From: CALMKX01 sp036274895
GTDB taxonomy: Bacteria; Acidobacteriota; Thermoanaerobaculia; Multivoradales; SZUA-115
Direction: 5' to 3'
Length of the DNA stretch: 64,000 nucleotides
NCBI GenBank assembly: GCA_036274895.1
Contig: DASUEU010000008.1
Span: 1-64,000, forward strand
Shown here: positions 26,604-35,964 of the stretch, in pieces
Numbering within the stretch: position 1 is the stretch's first letter
Layout: each line of letters opens with the position of its first letter
Notes under the pieces: generated by a model
What the model saw: the letters and a program-made list of their open reading frames with translations, nothing else
The model's database searches: none
What the model was told of the DNA's origin: nothing
Position numbers and translations under genes: made by a program

Positions 26604-28000
26604 GGCGAGCCTCCGCCGGTGGCGGCCGGCAAGCCCACCTCCACCACCAGCTGTCGCTCCCGCCGCAGCAGGGTGGAGACCACCCGCTTCAGATCCTGGG
26701 CGGTGACCGCCAGCACCCGCTCCGGCTGCTCGAGGGGCCGCCGCCAGTCCCCGTCGCTCGTTCTCGTGGCCGCGGCGTGCAGCAGGCGGCCGGTGAGGAA
26801 GGCGGGATTGGCCAGGCGCCGGAGGGCGTCCGCTGCGCTGGTGCTGCGCGCCCGGGCCAGCTCGCTCTCAGGCACCTCTTCGCTCGCCAGGCGGGCCAGC
26901 ACCTCCGCCACGGCCGCCTCGAGCCGGCCGGCCTCCACGCCCGGGCGCGCCTCGACCCGGATGGCCAGCCAGCCGCCCCGGCGTAGGCTCTGGAGATCGG
27001 CCGAGGCGCGGGCCGCCAGGCCGGCGGCGACCAGGGCGGGCTGCAACCGGCCGCTGCGGCCGTTGAGCAGGGTGACCACCAGGTCGAGGGCGGCCTCGTC
27101 GGGGTGGCCGCTCGGCACCGTGGGCCAGCGCGCCACCCACCGGGGAGGCCCGGACGCCGGCAGCACCAGGCGGCGCTCGGCCCGAGGACCGGCGGCCCTC
27201 GAGTCGGTCGCCGGGGCCGACCCCGAGCCCTCGTCGAGGACGGCCCCGGAAGGCTCGCGGCCGGGGGCTGCCGGCGGACGCCGGGGCAGGCGCCCGAAGT
27301 AGCGCTCGGCCAGGCTGAGCACCCGCGCCTCCTCCACCGGCCCGACGAGCACCGCCGTCAGCCGCTCGGGCGCGTAGCCCTCGGCCACGAAGCGGGCGAG
27401 GTCTTCCTCCCGCACGGCCTCCAGCTCCCCGGGGGCCCCGAAGCGGGAGCGCCGGTAGGGCAGGCCGGGAAAGAAGGCGGCGTCGAGGGCCTCGTCGAGG
27501 GCGGCCGTCGGGTTGCCCAGGATCTGGGCCTGCTCCTGGCGGATCACCCCGATCTCTTCCGCCAGGCCCGGGAAGGCCGGCCGCAGCAGGCGGTCGGACT
27601 CCAGCCAGAACCACAGCTCCAGCTTCTCGGCCGGCAGGGAGGCCAGGTAAACCGTGGTGTCCGCGGTGGTGAAGGCGTTGGGCGTCCCTCCCCCGGCCCG
27701 GGCGTAGAGGCGGTCCAGCTCGCCGGCCGCGAGCGTCGCGGTGCCCTTGAACATCATGTGCTCGACCAGGTGGGCCATCCCCGAGAGACCCGGCGGGTCG
27801 TCCCCCGAACCCAGGGCCACGGCCCAGCCGGCGTGGAGGGTGACCGCCTCCGGCTGGTCGAAGAGCAGGAAGGTCATGCCGTTGGCGAGCTGGAAGACCT
27901 TCGGCTCGAGCGGAGCTTGAGCGAGGGCCGTAGCCGCGCCGAGCAGGAGGGCGAGAGCGAGGCGGGCAGGGCGAAGCTTCACGGCCGGGCGCAACGTCAC
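26600..28000 (-). CDS. M16-family zinc peptidase, catalytic subunit
   Basis: About 466 residues, with signal peptide LALALLLGAATALAQ. The inverted zinc motif is H-L-V-E-H in GMAHLVEHMMFKGTAT, with the downstream Glu in the ALDEALDAAFFPG/EEIGVIRQEQ region. A low-complexity linker (EPSGAVLDEGSGSAPATDSR) separates the two halves. GTG 28000 overlaps the stop of the upstream fusion gene as GTGA; GTG 27982 is an alternative. Acts in the periplasm with the paired non-catalytic subunit. Confidence 0.88.
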   Translation of the reverse strand: MTLRPAVKLRPARLALALLLGAATALAQAPLEPKVFQLANGMTFLLFDQPEAVTLHAGWAVALGSGDDPPGLSGMAHLVEHMMFKGTATLAAGELDRLYARAGGGTPNAFTTADTTVYLASLPAEKLELWFWLESDRLLRPAFPGLAEEIGVIRQEQAQILGNPTAALDEALDAAFFPGLPYRRSRFGAPGELEAVREEDLARFVAEGYAPERLTAVLVGPVEEARVLSLAERYFGRLPRRPPAAPGREPSGAVLDEGSGSAPATDSRAAGPRAERRLVLPASGPPRWVARWPTVPSGHPDEAALDLVVTLLNGRSGRLQPALVAAGLAARASADLQSLRRGGWLAIRVEARPGVEAGRLEAAVAEVLARLASEEVPESELARARSTSAADALRRLANPAFLTGRLLHAAATRTSDGDWRRPLEQPERVLAVTAQDLKRVVSTLLRRERQLVVEVGLPAATGGGSP

Positions 28001-29508
28001 GGGCGGGCTCGGGCCGAGGAGCCGGCCGTGCCGAAGCCCAGCCGGCGGCGCGGCGGCGGCGAGGCCACGGGTGCCCCGAAGAGCCGCAGCCGGAAGATCG
28101 TCGCCAGCATCCGCAGGGCCGTTCTGGCCAGGCCGCGCCAGCCCTTCGAGTGCTTGGACTCGCCGCCCAGCCGCCGGTGGTAGGCGACCGGGATCTCGAT
28201 CACCCGCCTCCCGATCAGCAGGGGGGCGATCATCATCTCCGGCGACAGCTCCGGCCCGGTGCCGGCGAGCAGGGGCGAGATCTCCCGCCAGGTCTCCCGC
28301 CACAGGGCGCGGTAGGTGCAGCCCACGTCGGTGAAGCGGGGCTCCTGCCGCCACCACATGGCCTCCACCAGCTTGGCCACGGCGACGTTGGCCCAGCGCA
28401 CGAGACCATGCATGTTGGTGCCGTGCTCGGCCAGCTCGCGGGTGGTGCGCGAGCCCACCACCAGGTCGGCGTCCTTCAGGTACTCGAGCAGCTTGCCGAG
28501 ATCCTTGGCGCGGAAGGAGCCGTCCGCCTCGGCGAGCACCAGCACATCACCGCGGGCGGCGCCGAGGCCCCAGCGCAGGGTATCGCCGTAGCCGTGGAGC
28601 TCCACCCTCTCGACCCGTGCTCCGGCCTCCTCGGCGCGCCGGGCGGTGGCGTCCGCCGAGCGGTTGTCGACCACCAGCACCTCGTCGACCCAGGGGCGAA
28701 AGTCCCGCACCGTCGAGGCGATGGAGGCTTCTTCGTTGTAGGCCGGGATCACCACCGAGATCTTGGCCTCGGCCATGCGCGCCGAGCGCACCAGGAACTG
28801 CGCCAGGTGATGGTCGTCGGCGGTGTTGACGTTCAGGTAGGTGCCGGCGAGGGGGAAGGCCAGCACCCGGCCGTCTGGCCCCGCGAGGCCGCCGATCACG
28901 TCGGTCAGCTCCACCTTGCCCGAGCGGGGCGAGGGGGCTGCCGCCGCGATCGCTTCGAAGATCCGCGGCGAGAAGAGGTAGGTGCCGCAGCCGAGGAGGC
29001 GGCCGAGGTCCCGCTCCGGCTTCTCCTCCACGGCCAGGATCCGCTCCCCGTCGAGGCGGACGCTGTAGTTGGCCCGGATGCGGGTCTCGTCGTCGGTGGT
29101 CATCACGGCGCAGACGGCGTCGGCCCCCCGCTCGGCCCAGGTCGCCAGCTCGGCGTGGTTCGAGCCGAGATAGAGCTCGTCTCCGAGCACCGTGACGAAG
29201 GGCTCGGTGAAGCGTTCGCGGGCGAGCAGGATGCCCCGCGCCAGGCCGGCCTCGACGTCCCGGCACTCGAGGTAGTCGATGGTCACGGCGAAGCGGGAGC
29301 CGTCGCCCAGGTGCTCGCGCACCTGCTGGCCCCGGTAGCCGACGATGACGGTGATCTCACGGATACCGAGCTGGTCGCGCAGCAGCTCGACGTTGCGCTC
29401 GAGCAACGACTTGCCGCCCGCCGGGAGCAGCACTTTCGGCCGATGGGTGGTCTTCGGGACTGCACGGAGACCACGCCCCGCCGCCGGGATCAGACCTCGC
29501 AGCACCAT
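27997..29508 (-). CDS. Nucleotidyltransferase-glycosyltransferase 2 fusion
   Basis: 503 residues. Residues 1-~235 are a sugar-phosphate nucleotidyltransferase: GLIPAAGRGLRAVPKTTHRP with PKVLLPAGG, VTVLGDELYLGS, and AVEEKPERDLGRLLGCGTYL. From ~250 a GT2 domain follows: ISVVIPAYNEEASIASTV, VLVVDNRSADAT, LAEADGSFRAKD, GCTYRALWRETW. One chain could thus make an activated sugar and transfer it, probably to a polyprenyl phosphate. ATG 29508 begins the conserved MVLRGLIPAAGRG. It is followed by the M16 peptidases through a GTGA overlap. Confidence 0.87.
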   Translation of the reverse strand: MVLRGLIPAAGRGLRAVPKTTHRPKVLLPAGGKSLLERNVELLRDQLGIREITVIVGYRGQQVREHLGDGSRFAVTIDYLECRDVEAGLARGILLARERFTEPFVTVLGDELYLGSNHAELATWAERGADAVCAVMTTDDETRIRANYSVRLDGERILAVEEKPERDLGRLLGCGTYLFSPRIFEAIAAAAPSPRSGKVELTDVIGGLAGPDGRVLAFPLAGTYLNVNTADDHHLAQFLVRSARMAEAKISVVIPAYNEEASIASTVRDFRPWVDEVLVVDNRSADATARRAEEAGARVERVELHGYGDTLRWGLGAARGDVLVLAEADGSFRAKDLGKLLEYLKDADLVVGSRTTRELAEHGTNMHGLVRWANVAVAKLVEAMWWRQEPRFTDVGCTYRALWRETWREISPLLAGTGPELSPEMMIAPLLIGRRVIEIPVAYHRRLGGESKHSKGWRGLARTALRMLATIFRLRLFGAPVASPPPRRRLGFGTAGSSARARP

Positions 29509-29635
29509 GACAAAACCTGCCCCGCCGGGCTGCAAGGGGTGTGCCGCGCAGGCAGAGGCCGTGGCGTCTGGGCCGAGCCGGCGCCGGGGTCGGGCCCCTG
29601 GGTAGCGGCTTACCCAACGGGGGCGCGGTCGGGGC

Positions 29636-31522
29636 TCAGGGACGAGGCTCGGCCGTCGGCGGACCGAAGGCGAAGAGGTGGCTGCGGGCGCGCAGGTAGA
29701 GGGTGTTTCCCACCAGGGCCGGCGTCGCCAGGCAGGGCTCCCCCACCGGATTGGTTGCCAGCAGCCGGTAGCTGGGACCGGCGGCGACCACGAAGACCTC
29801 GCCGTCCTCGCTCGCGAGGTAGAGCCGGCCGCCGGAGAGCACCGGCGAGGCCGAGAAGCGCTCGCCGCTGCCCACGCGCTGGCGATAGACCGGCTCGCCG
29901 CTGGCGGAGCGGTAGACCGCCAGCACTCCGTCCTCCGACAGCACGTAGAGCAGGCCCTCGTGGAGCAGGGGCGTGGTGTAGTAGGGCCCGCCGCTCAGCG
30001 TGCTCCAGACCACGCTCTGGTTGGCCGGCTGCCCCTCGGGCAGGGAGATGTCGCCGCGGGAGCCGGGACGGATGGCGTAGAGGGGCCGGGCCGGGCGGTA
30101 GCCGTTGCCGACCACGATCAGCCCGGGCTCGGCGACCGGCGTCGCCGCCGAGACGTAGGAGTTGGCCGTGCGCAAGCTCCACAGCTCCCGGCCGGTGTGC
30201 GGGTCGTAGGCGCGGACGGCGTTGGTGGCGTTGGTGACCAACTCGCTCTGGGCACCGTCGCGGTAGATCGTCGGCGTCCCCCAGGAAGGCAGCTCGTCGC
30301 GCTCCACGCGCCAGGCGGGGGCGCCGTCCTCGGCCCGGAAGGCGGCGAGGTAGGAGCCCTTCTGGACGTCGACCTGGACGATGACCAGGCCGTCGAAGAG
30401 GATCGGCGAGCTGGCGCTGCCCCACTGCAGCTCGGGGTCGTAGAAGAAGCCGGCGTCCCCGGAGCCGAGGTCCCGCTGCCAGAGCAGGCGCCCGTCGAGG
30501 TCCCAGGCGAAGAGCCCGCGCTCGCCGAACCAGGCCACCACGCGTTGGCCGTCGGTGGAGGGCGTGGCGCTCGCCAGGCTGTTCTTGGGATGGCGGCCCA
30601 CCGTCGGCACGCCTTCGGCGGCGGTGCGCTCCCAGAGGATCTCGCCCGTGCGGGCATCGAGGCAGAGCAGCTTCCAGGCGGTCGGGCGGGTCTCCTTGAC
30701 CGAATCCATGGGGTTGCCGGTGTCGCGGATGGCGGGGTCGCCGCCCGCGGTCACGGCCGTGGCCACGAAAACTCGATCTCCCCAGACGATCGGGCTCGCG
30801 TGGCCCACCCCGGGGATCGCCGTCTTCCAGCGCAGGCCCCTGCCCGGCTCCAGGCTCCACTCCGTGGGCGGCTCACCGGCCGCCACTCCCGACGCGAACG
30901 GCCCCCGAAACTGTGGCCAAGAGGGCACCGGGGGGGCCTCGGCGGCCGGCACTGGGCTCGGTGCGACCAGCTCGGCCTGCCGCTTCTCGATCAGGGCCAA
31001 CAACTCCTTGCGCCCCGCCTTGGCGGCCAGCGCGGCGGCCTCGGCGAGGGTCTCTCGGGACAGGCTCGGCGCCACCAGGAGGGCTTCGGCGCAGGGCCTC
31101 GAGCCCCGCGCCACCGCCAGGGCCAGGGGGGTCAGGCCCTTCGAGAGGTCCCTCAGGTTCGGGTCGGCGCCGCGCTCGAGCAGCAGCGGCAGCAGCTCGC
31201 AATGGCCGCCGAAGCTCGCCCACAGCAGGACGCCCCAGCCGTTGACCTCCTCCCTTGCGTGGACGTTGGCTCCCGCCGCCAGCAGGGCCTCGACCACCTC
31301 GCGATGGCCCTTCTGGGCCGCGAAGAGCAGCGCCGTGCCGCCGGCCCGAAACGGCGCATCGACCTCGGCGCCGCGCGCGAGCAGGGAGCGCACGGCCGCC
31401 GCGTCGCCGCGCCGCGCCGCCGCCCACAGCTGCTCCTCCAGCTCGCCCGCGCTCGCCGCCATCCCGAGCAGGAGACCGAGCAGGCAAGCGCCCGTGGCGA
31501 GGAGGCGGCGGCGAGCGCTCAT
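29636..31522 (-). CDS. Exported ankyrin-repeat and PQQ-like beta-propeller protein
   Basis: 628 residues. Signal LLATGACLLGLLLGMAASAG; ankyrin repeats at about 30-190 (GGTALLFAAQKGHREVVEAL, GWGVLLWASFGGHCELLPLL); then a PQQ-type propeller from about 210 (WPQFRGPFASGVAAGE, GLRWKTAIPGVGHASPIVWG) with repeated W/F-x-DLDGRLLW-type blades. Propellers of this type often do not bind PQQ and act as scaffolds or binding proteins. The fusion of an ankyrin array to the N-terminus is unusual for an exported protein. Not obviously coupled to its neighbours. Confidence 0.85.
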   Translation of the reverse strand: MSARRRLLATGACLLGLLLGMAASAGELEEQLWAAARRGDAAAVRSLLARGAEVDAPFRAGGTALLFAAQKGHREVVEALLAAGANVHAREEVNGWGVLLWASFGGHCELLPLLLERGADPNLRDLSKGLTPLALAVARGSRPCAEALLVAPSLSRETLAEAAALAAKAGRKELLALIEKRQAELVAPSPVPAAEAPPVPSWPQFRGPFASGVAAGEPPTEWSLEPGRGLRWKTAIPGVGHASPIVWGDRVFVATAVTAGGDPAIRDTGNPMDSVKETRPTAWKLLCLDARTGEILWERTAAEGVPTVGRHPKNSLASATPSTDGQRVVAWFGERGLFAWDLDGRLLWQRDLGSGDAGFFYDPELQWGSASSPILFDGLVIVQVDVQKGSYLAAFRAEDGAPAWRVERDELPSWGTPTIYRDGAQSELVTNATNAVRAYDPHTGRELWSLRTANSYVSAATPVAEPGLIVVGNGYRPARPLYAIRPGSRGDISLPEGQPANQSVVWSTLSGGPYYTTPLLHEGLLYVLSEDGVLAVYRSASGEPVYRQRVGSGERFSASPVLSGGRLYLASEDGEVFVVAAGPSYRLLATNPVGEPCLATPALVGNTLYLRARSHLFAFGPPTAEPRP

Positions 31523-31532
31523 CGTCGAGCGA

Positions 31533-31949
31533 TCAACCCCCGGCCCAGACCAGGCCGAGCAGGAAGGCGAGGGCGGCGAGAGCCGCGAGGGAAAGCGGCG
31601 GGGCGAAGAAGAAGCGCCAGGCCATCAGAGCCACCGCCAGGGCCACCAGGAGGTTCACCGCGAGGAGGGGGCGGCTGCTCACCACCAGCTGGGGCGCCAC
31701 CCGGACCAGCACCAGGTTCAGCAGGCCGAAGGCCAAGGGCATGAGGCCGGTCATCCAGCTGTAGCCCTCGTAGAGGTCGAAGCGGGACTTGGAGACTCCC
31801 GGCATCTCGGCCGGCGTCGAGCGCAGGACCTTGACGAACTCCTTCTCGCGGTCCTCGGCACGGCCGCTGGCGTAGCCCAGCGAGTGACCGACGCCGTAGA
31901 GCACGAAGGCGATCGAGCCGACGTAGAAGGCGATCAGGCTACGGTTCAT
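31533..31949 (-). CDS. Four-helix membrane protein (LIC_13387-like)
   Basis: 138 residues from ATG 31949 (MNRSLIAFYVGSIAFVLYGV). Helices near 5-22, 70-90, 95-112 and 118-135; a polar loop GRAEDREKEFVKVLRSTPAE with Leu/Arg-rich ends lies after the first helix. The layout resembles LIC_13387-type proteins of unknown function. It overlaps the stop of the upstream membrane gene by 11 bases, so the two are co-translated. Confidence 0.65.
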   Translation of the reverse strand: MNRSLIAFYVGSIAFVLYGVGHSLGYASGRAEDREKEFVKVLRSTPAEMPGVSKSRFDLYEGYSWMTGLMPLAFGLLNLVLVRVAPQLVVSSRPLLAVNLLVALAVALMAWRFFFAPPLSLAALAALAFLLGLVWAGG

Positions 31950-33645
31950 GGTGAGGCGTCCCTCCCGGCGCGCCCGTGGCCGCGCCCGCTGCGGCATCCC
32001 CGCCGGGCGCAGTCCGTCGCCGGTAGATCGGGACGAGGTAGCCGGTCTTGAGCCGCTCGGCTGTCACCTCGCCGGCCTCCACCACCCAGGGAAGGGGCTC
32101 CGGCCGGGGCGTGCCGCGGGCCAGCGCGACCAGCTGGTACTTCGCCTCGATCTCGCGGCCGAAGCGCGGCCAGTCCGCCAACACCGGCTGGCCCTTCGCA
32201 TCCAACCGCATGAACACGAGGAAGTCCGGCTCCCGGCTCAGGACGTAGGCCGTGTCGTACTTCTCGTGCCCGGCACTTCCCTTGCCGACAGGAAGGCTCT
32301 GGTGAGCAATGTGCAGATCGCTGAGACCGAACATGTCGATTGTAACGCGGTCGGCGAAGTAGGGAATCGCACCCGCGGGCTGGACGGCGAGCACGGCCTC
32401 GGGGGGGCTGTGGGCCGCCAACCACTTGCCGACCTCGATCCAACCGCGCTGGATGGCAGCGACCATCCGCAGGTCCGCTCGCCGAGAGACCGGCCAGGAC
32501 CAGAGCCAGGCGTTGGCGGCCAGCGCCACCAACACCAGGGCGGCCAGGGCCGGCCGGGCACGGGCACCCCAACGGGGCAGCCAGCCCACCAGCCGCCCCA
32601 GCCCTTCGGCGGCGAGCAACAACACGACCGGCACCGCCGGCATCAAGAAGCGCGGGCCGAAGAGGTAGAGAAAATCCCCTCCCACCGCGATGAAGTAGGC
32701 GGCGGCGAGCAGGATCCAGGCGCCGAGCAGGCGCATCAGGGGCCGGCGCCGGCCGGCCACCAGCCCCACCAGGGCGAGGGCCAGGGGGGCTTCCAGGCTG
32801 CTCTCGCGAAGGGCCTGGAGCAGCAGCTTGGCGCCCCGCACCCAGAGCTCGGGGCCGCCACTGCCGACCTTGACGTAGAAGGGGTTGGGTAGCAGGTAGC
32901 CGAAGTACTGCAAGCGCCACAGGAAGTACGGCACGCCCACGGCGGCGAAGACCGCCGCCGGCACGGCCGCCCGCCGCAACCGCTCGCGCCAGGCGCCACC
33001 TCCCGCCAGCAGCTCGTAGGCCATCAGCAGGCCGAAGAACAGCACCATCTCCGGACGGGTGAGGGTCGCCAGGGCGAAGACCAGCCCCGCCCACCGCCGC
33101 TCCCCGCTGAGCCAGAGGGTGAGGCCGGCGAGCGAGAGGAGCACCACCAGGTTGGTCTCCATCCCCGAGCCGACGTAGCGGGCCGGGTTGGCCATGGTGG
33201 CGTAGAGCAGGGGCGCCACCAGGGCCTTCCAGGCTCCGGCCGGGCCGTCCTCGGCGAACAGCCGGCGGCCGAGCAGGTGGAGCACCCAGAGGGTCGCAGC
33301 CGTGGCGGCGAAGGAGAGCACCACGGCGACGTCCCCCAGCTCGAAACCGAGCCGGCGGCCCAGGGCGAGCAGGCCCACCCACAGGAAGGTGACGTAGCCC
33401 TCCACCCTCTCGCCGGCGTTGAACACTGGGCCGAAGCCGTCGGCGAGGTTGCGGGCGTAGCGGAAGAGGATGAAGGCGTCGTCCATCACCAGCTCGGGGG
33501 CCCAGAGCCGGTAGGCCCGCCAGGCCACCAGGGCGCTCGCCAGCACCAGCAGGACCCGGGCAGCCCACGACCGGGCGAGCGACTCGGCGCGGGGGGCCGC
33601 GAGGGGAGGGGCCGCCCCGGGGAGAGCGACGGGATCTCTCAGCAT
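31939..33645 (-). CDS. Polytopic membrane protein, GT-C-like glycosyltransferase candidate
   Basis: 568 residues from ATG 33645, with about ten hydrophobic helices. The first loop reads LVMDDAFILFRYARNLADGF, with a D-D pair followed by GERVEGYVTFLWVGLLALGR, the position of the catalytic Asp in GT-C enzymes of the ArnT/PMT class. The C-terminal ~130 residues are soluble (GAIPYFADRVTIDMFGLSDL). A polyprenyl-phosphate-sugar donor and periplasmic transfer are inferred. The adjacent GT2, nucleotidyltransferase and acyltransferase genes suggest cell-envelope glycan decoration. Confidence 0.7.
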   Translation of the reverse strand: MLRDPVALPGAAPPLAAPRAESLARSWAARVLLVLASALVAWRAYRLWAPELVMDDAFILFRYARNLADGFGPVFNAGERVEGYVTFLWVGLLALGRRLGFELGDVAVVLSFAATAATLWVLHLLGRRLFAEDGPAGAWKALVAPLLYATMANPARYVGSGMETNLVVLLSLAGLTLWLSGERRWAGLVFALATLTRPEMVLFFGLLMAYELLAGGGAWRERLRRAAVPAAVFAAVGVPYFLWRLQYFGYLLPNPFYVKVGSGGPELWVRGAKLLLQALRESSLEAPLALALVGLVAGRRRPLMRLLGAWILLAAAYFIAVGGDFLYLFGPRFLMPAVPVVLLLAAEGLGRLVGWLPRWGARARPALAALVLVALAANAWLWSWPVSRRADLRMVAAIQRGWIEVGKWLAAHSPPEAVLAVQPAGAIPYFADRVTIDMFGLSDLHIAHQSLPVGKGSAGHEKYDTAYVLSREPDFLVFMRLDAKGQPVLADWPRFGREIEAKYQLVALARGTPRPEPLPWVVEAGEVTAERLKTGYLVPIYRRRTAPGGDAAAGAATGAPGGTPHHEP

Positions 33646-33652
33646 CGTCGCC

Positions 33653-34789
33653 CTAGCCTTCCACCGGGAGCGCAGCCGCCGCCGGCGCCGCCACCGGCAC
33701 GGGCCGCGGCGCCCGCACCTCACCGCCGGCCCAGGGCAGCCAGCGACGGATGGCGAGGACCACGGGGATGGCGATCAGGAAAGAGAGCACCGTGCCCACC
33801 GCCGTCGAGAGGGTGATGGCGAGCGTCGACTGCCAGCCGAGGCCGTTGTAGAGCCAGGCCGCGAGGGGGCGATCGATCCACAGCAGGAAGTAGCTGTTGA
33901 GGCACATCAGCAGCAGGGAATTTTCCCCCAGCACGCGCATCACACGGCCGGCCGGCATCAGGCGCGAGGCGAAGAACAGGAAGACCGAGCCGACTACGCC
34001 CGTGAGGTAGAACCAGCCCAGTTGACCGAAGGCCGAGAGCCCGAGCAGCGGCATGTCGAGCCTGGACTGGGGGAAGGGCCCCTGGTTGCGATCGAAGATC
34101 AGCAGCAGCACGGCCAGGGAGACCAGGCTCACGACCCAGGTCACGCCGCGCGAGCGCTCGGCGAAGAGGTCCAGCCGCCGCGCGAGGACCCCCAGCTGGT
34201 AGAAGACCGTGCCGGCCAGGGCCGGCGTCAGCAGCCACCAGCTCTGCCAGTGGTACAGCTGCTGTTCGGCCTTGACCTCGAAGGGCAGGGCCCAGGTGGC
34301 GAGGCCGAAGGCCACGATCGAGACCACCAGCCAGGGCGTGCCGAGGGTCACCTTGCGCAGCAGGAAGTGGAAGAGCTCGACCATGAACAGGCAGACCAGG
34401 AACCACCCCACCGCGGCGAGCATCGGCCAGCCGGCGACGATCGACAGCAGCAGCTTGCCGAGGGCGAGCATGGTCTTGCCGTTGAGCCGGCCAGTCGCCA
34501 GTAGGGCCAGTGCGGCCACCCCGAAGCCGACGACGTGGAAGAACAGCACCGGCACCAGGCGCATGCGCCACTGGCGCGCCAGGAAGCCCGGGAAGGAGAG
34601 GCCGCGGTCGCGGTAGAAGAACCCCGCGAGCATGAAGAAGCCGGCGACCACGAAGGTGGCCAGGAACTTCATCTGGGTGTGGCCGGCGCGGCTGCCGAGC
34701 AGCCAGTAGCTGCCGACCAGATGCCCGTAGTAGACCCCGATGATGCCCCAGGCGCGAAAAACGTACGGCCACGCGAGCCGCTCGCTCAT
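33653..34789 (-). CDS. Acyltransferase family 3 membrane protein
   Basis: 378 residues, ten or so membrane helices. The N-terminus YVFRAWGIIGVYYGHLVGS carries the conserved R...H of acyltransferase-3 proteins (OpgC/OafB-like), which O-acylate surface glycans. The C-terminal tail is Pro/Ala-rich (APRPVPVAAPAAAALPVEG). It precedes the GT-C-like gene by seven bases on the same strand, so an operon is likely. Confidence 0.82.
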   Translation of the reverse strand: MSERLAWPYVFRAWGIIGVYYGHLVGSYWLLGSRAGHTQMKFLATFVVAGFFMLAGFFYRDRGLSFPGFLARQWRMRLVPVLFFHVVGFGVAALALLATGRLNGKTMLALGKLLLSIVAGWPMLAAVGWFLVCLFMVELFHFLLRKVTLGTPWLVVSIVAFGLATWALPFEVKAEQQLYHWQSWWLLTPALAGTVFYQLGVLARRLDLFAERSRGVTWVVSLVSLAVLLLIFDRNQGPFPQSRLDMPLLGLSAFGQLGWFYLTGVVGSVFLFFASRLMPAGRVMRVLGENSLLLMCLNSYFLLWIDRPLAAWLYNGLGWQSTLAITLSTAVGTVLSFLIAIPVVLAIRRWLPWAGGEVRAPRPVPVAAPAAAALPVEG

Positions 34790-35211
34790 GCCGGTGCCTC
34801 CCTCCCGACGTCAGGACGTTGGCGGGCGAGCGAGCAAGGGGGGTGCCACGGAGTGAGGCCGTCGCGAGTGAGCGAGAACGGTCTTTTCAAGTAGCCGCGG
34901 GGTCGATGCTGGGGCGTGGCTTTCCCACCGTCGGGTAGCGCGCTGCCCCTTGGATCCTCACCCCCTCGGTCCCCCTCTCCCGGCCCGCCCACTCCGCCCT
35001 CCGGGAGAGGGGGAGGCCGGAGGGGAGGGACTCCCGTCTGGTCGTCATTCCCGCGAAAGCGGGAATCCATCCCCTCTGAACCCCTCTCCCGGAAGGCTGG
35101 AGTGGGCGGGCTGGGAGAGGGGCAGGGGTGAGGGTCCTCGCCCGAGGTGCCAGGCACTTCGGGGCGGTGCCGCTTCGGGGTCCTTCAGCGAGAGTGCTAA
35201 CCTGCCCGCCG
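34790..35211. repeat. Intergenic repeat mosaic
   Basis: Between two divergent genes lie CCCTCTCCC/GGGAGAGGG modules (34970-35015, 35085-35122). A CATTCCCGCG/CGCGGGAATC palindrome lies near 35047-35070, and a GTGCCAGGCAC palindrome at 35141-35164. These match the modules at 1260-1806 and 5353-5448. No gene is visible. Promoters for the SDR and the acyltransferase must lie at the edges. Confidence 0.55.
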
Positions 35212-35964
35212 ATGTCCCCACGCACCGCCCTCGTCACCGGCGCCACCTCCGGCATCGGCCGGGCGATCGCCCTGGCGCTGGGCCGGCGGGGCCACCGGGT
35301 GCTCGCCCTCGGGCGGGATGCCGCGGCCCTCGCGGCGCTCGGCGAAGAGCTGGCTCGGGCCGGTGTCGAGGCCGTCCCCGTGCTCGCCGACCTCGCCCGG
35401 CCCGGCTTCGAGGAGGCGCTCGGCGAGCCCCTGGCCAGCGTCGACGTGCTGGTCCACAACGCCTCCTACTTCCCGCCCTACGCCGCCGCCGAGCGCACCG
35501 CTGCCGAAGATCTCGAGCGCATGGTGGCTGTCGGCCTGACCTCGGCCCTGGCCCTGGTGCGCGGCGCCTTGCCGGGGATGAAAGCCCGCGGCTTCGGGCG
35601 CTTCGTGGCGATCGGCTCGATCACCGCCACCCTGGGCGGCCAGGGCCAGGCCGCCTACGCCGCGGTCAAGGCCGGGCTGGGCGGGCTGGTGCGGGTGATC
35701 GCTGCGGAAGCCTCCCGCCGCGGCGTCACCGCCAACCTGCTCGAGTTGGGCCTGATCGACACCGAGCGGATGCGCAGCGTGGTCACCCCCGAGGTCCGAG
35801 CCCAACTCCTCGCCCGCACCCCGGCGGGGCGCTTCGGCACCCCGGAGGAGGTGGCGGCGGTGGTGGCCTTCATCTGCTCCGAAGAAGCGGGCTATTTGAC
35901 GGGAGCCACGATCCCGGTGGCGGGGGGGCTGGGCCTCGGCCTGCTGCCGCCGGCGGGTGTGTAA
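35212..35964 (+). CDS. SDR-family oxidoreductase
   Basis: 250 residues of classical short-chain dehydrogenase/reductase. The TGATSGIGRA cofactor motif is near the N-terminus, then VLVHNASYF (NNAG-type), the catalytic Ser in VAIGSITAT, and YAAVK as the Y-x3-K motif. It ends with a typical FICSEEAGYLTGATIPVAGG. NAD(P)-dependent oxidation or reduction of an unknown carbonyl or alcohol. ATG 35212 begins the conserved domain; the upstream frame is repeat sequence. Confidence 0.9.
   Translation: MSPRTALVTGATSGIGRAIALALGRRGHRVLALGRDAAALAALGEELARAGVEAVPVLADLARPGFEEALGEPLASVDVLVHNASYFPPYAAAERTAAEDLERMVAVGLTSALALVRGALPGMKARGFGRFVAIGSITATLGGQGQAAYAAVKAGLGGLVRVIAAEASRRGVTANLLELGLIDTERMRSVVTPEVRAQLLARTPAGRFGTPEEVAAVVAFICSEEAGYLTGATIPVAGGLGLGLLPPAGV

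Noticed and set aside
24975..27302. A 775-codon plus-strand frame opposite the M16 genes
   Set aside because: No recognisable domain, low-complexity composition, and it lies opposite two conserved peptidases.
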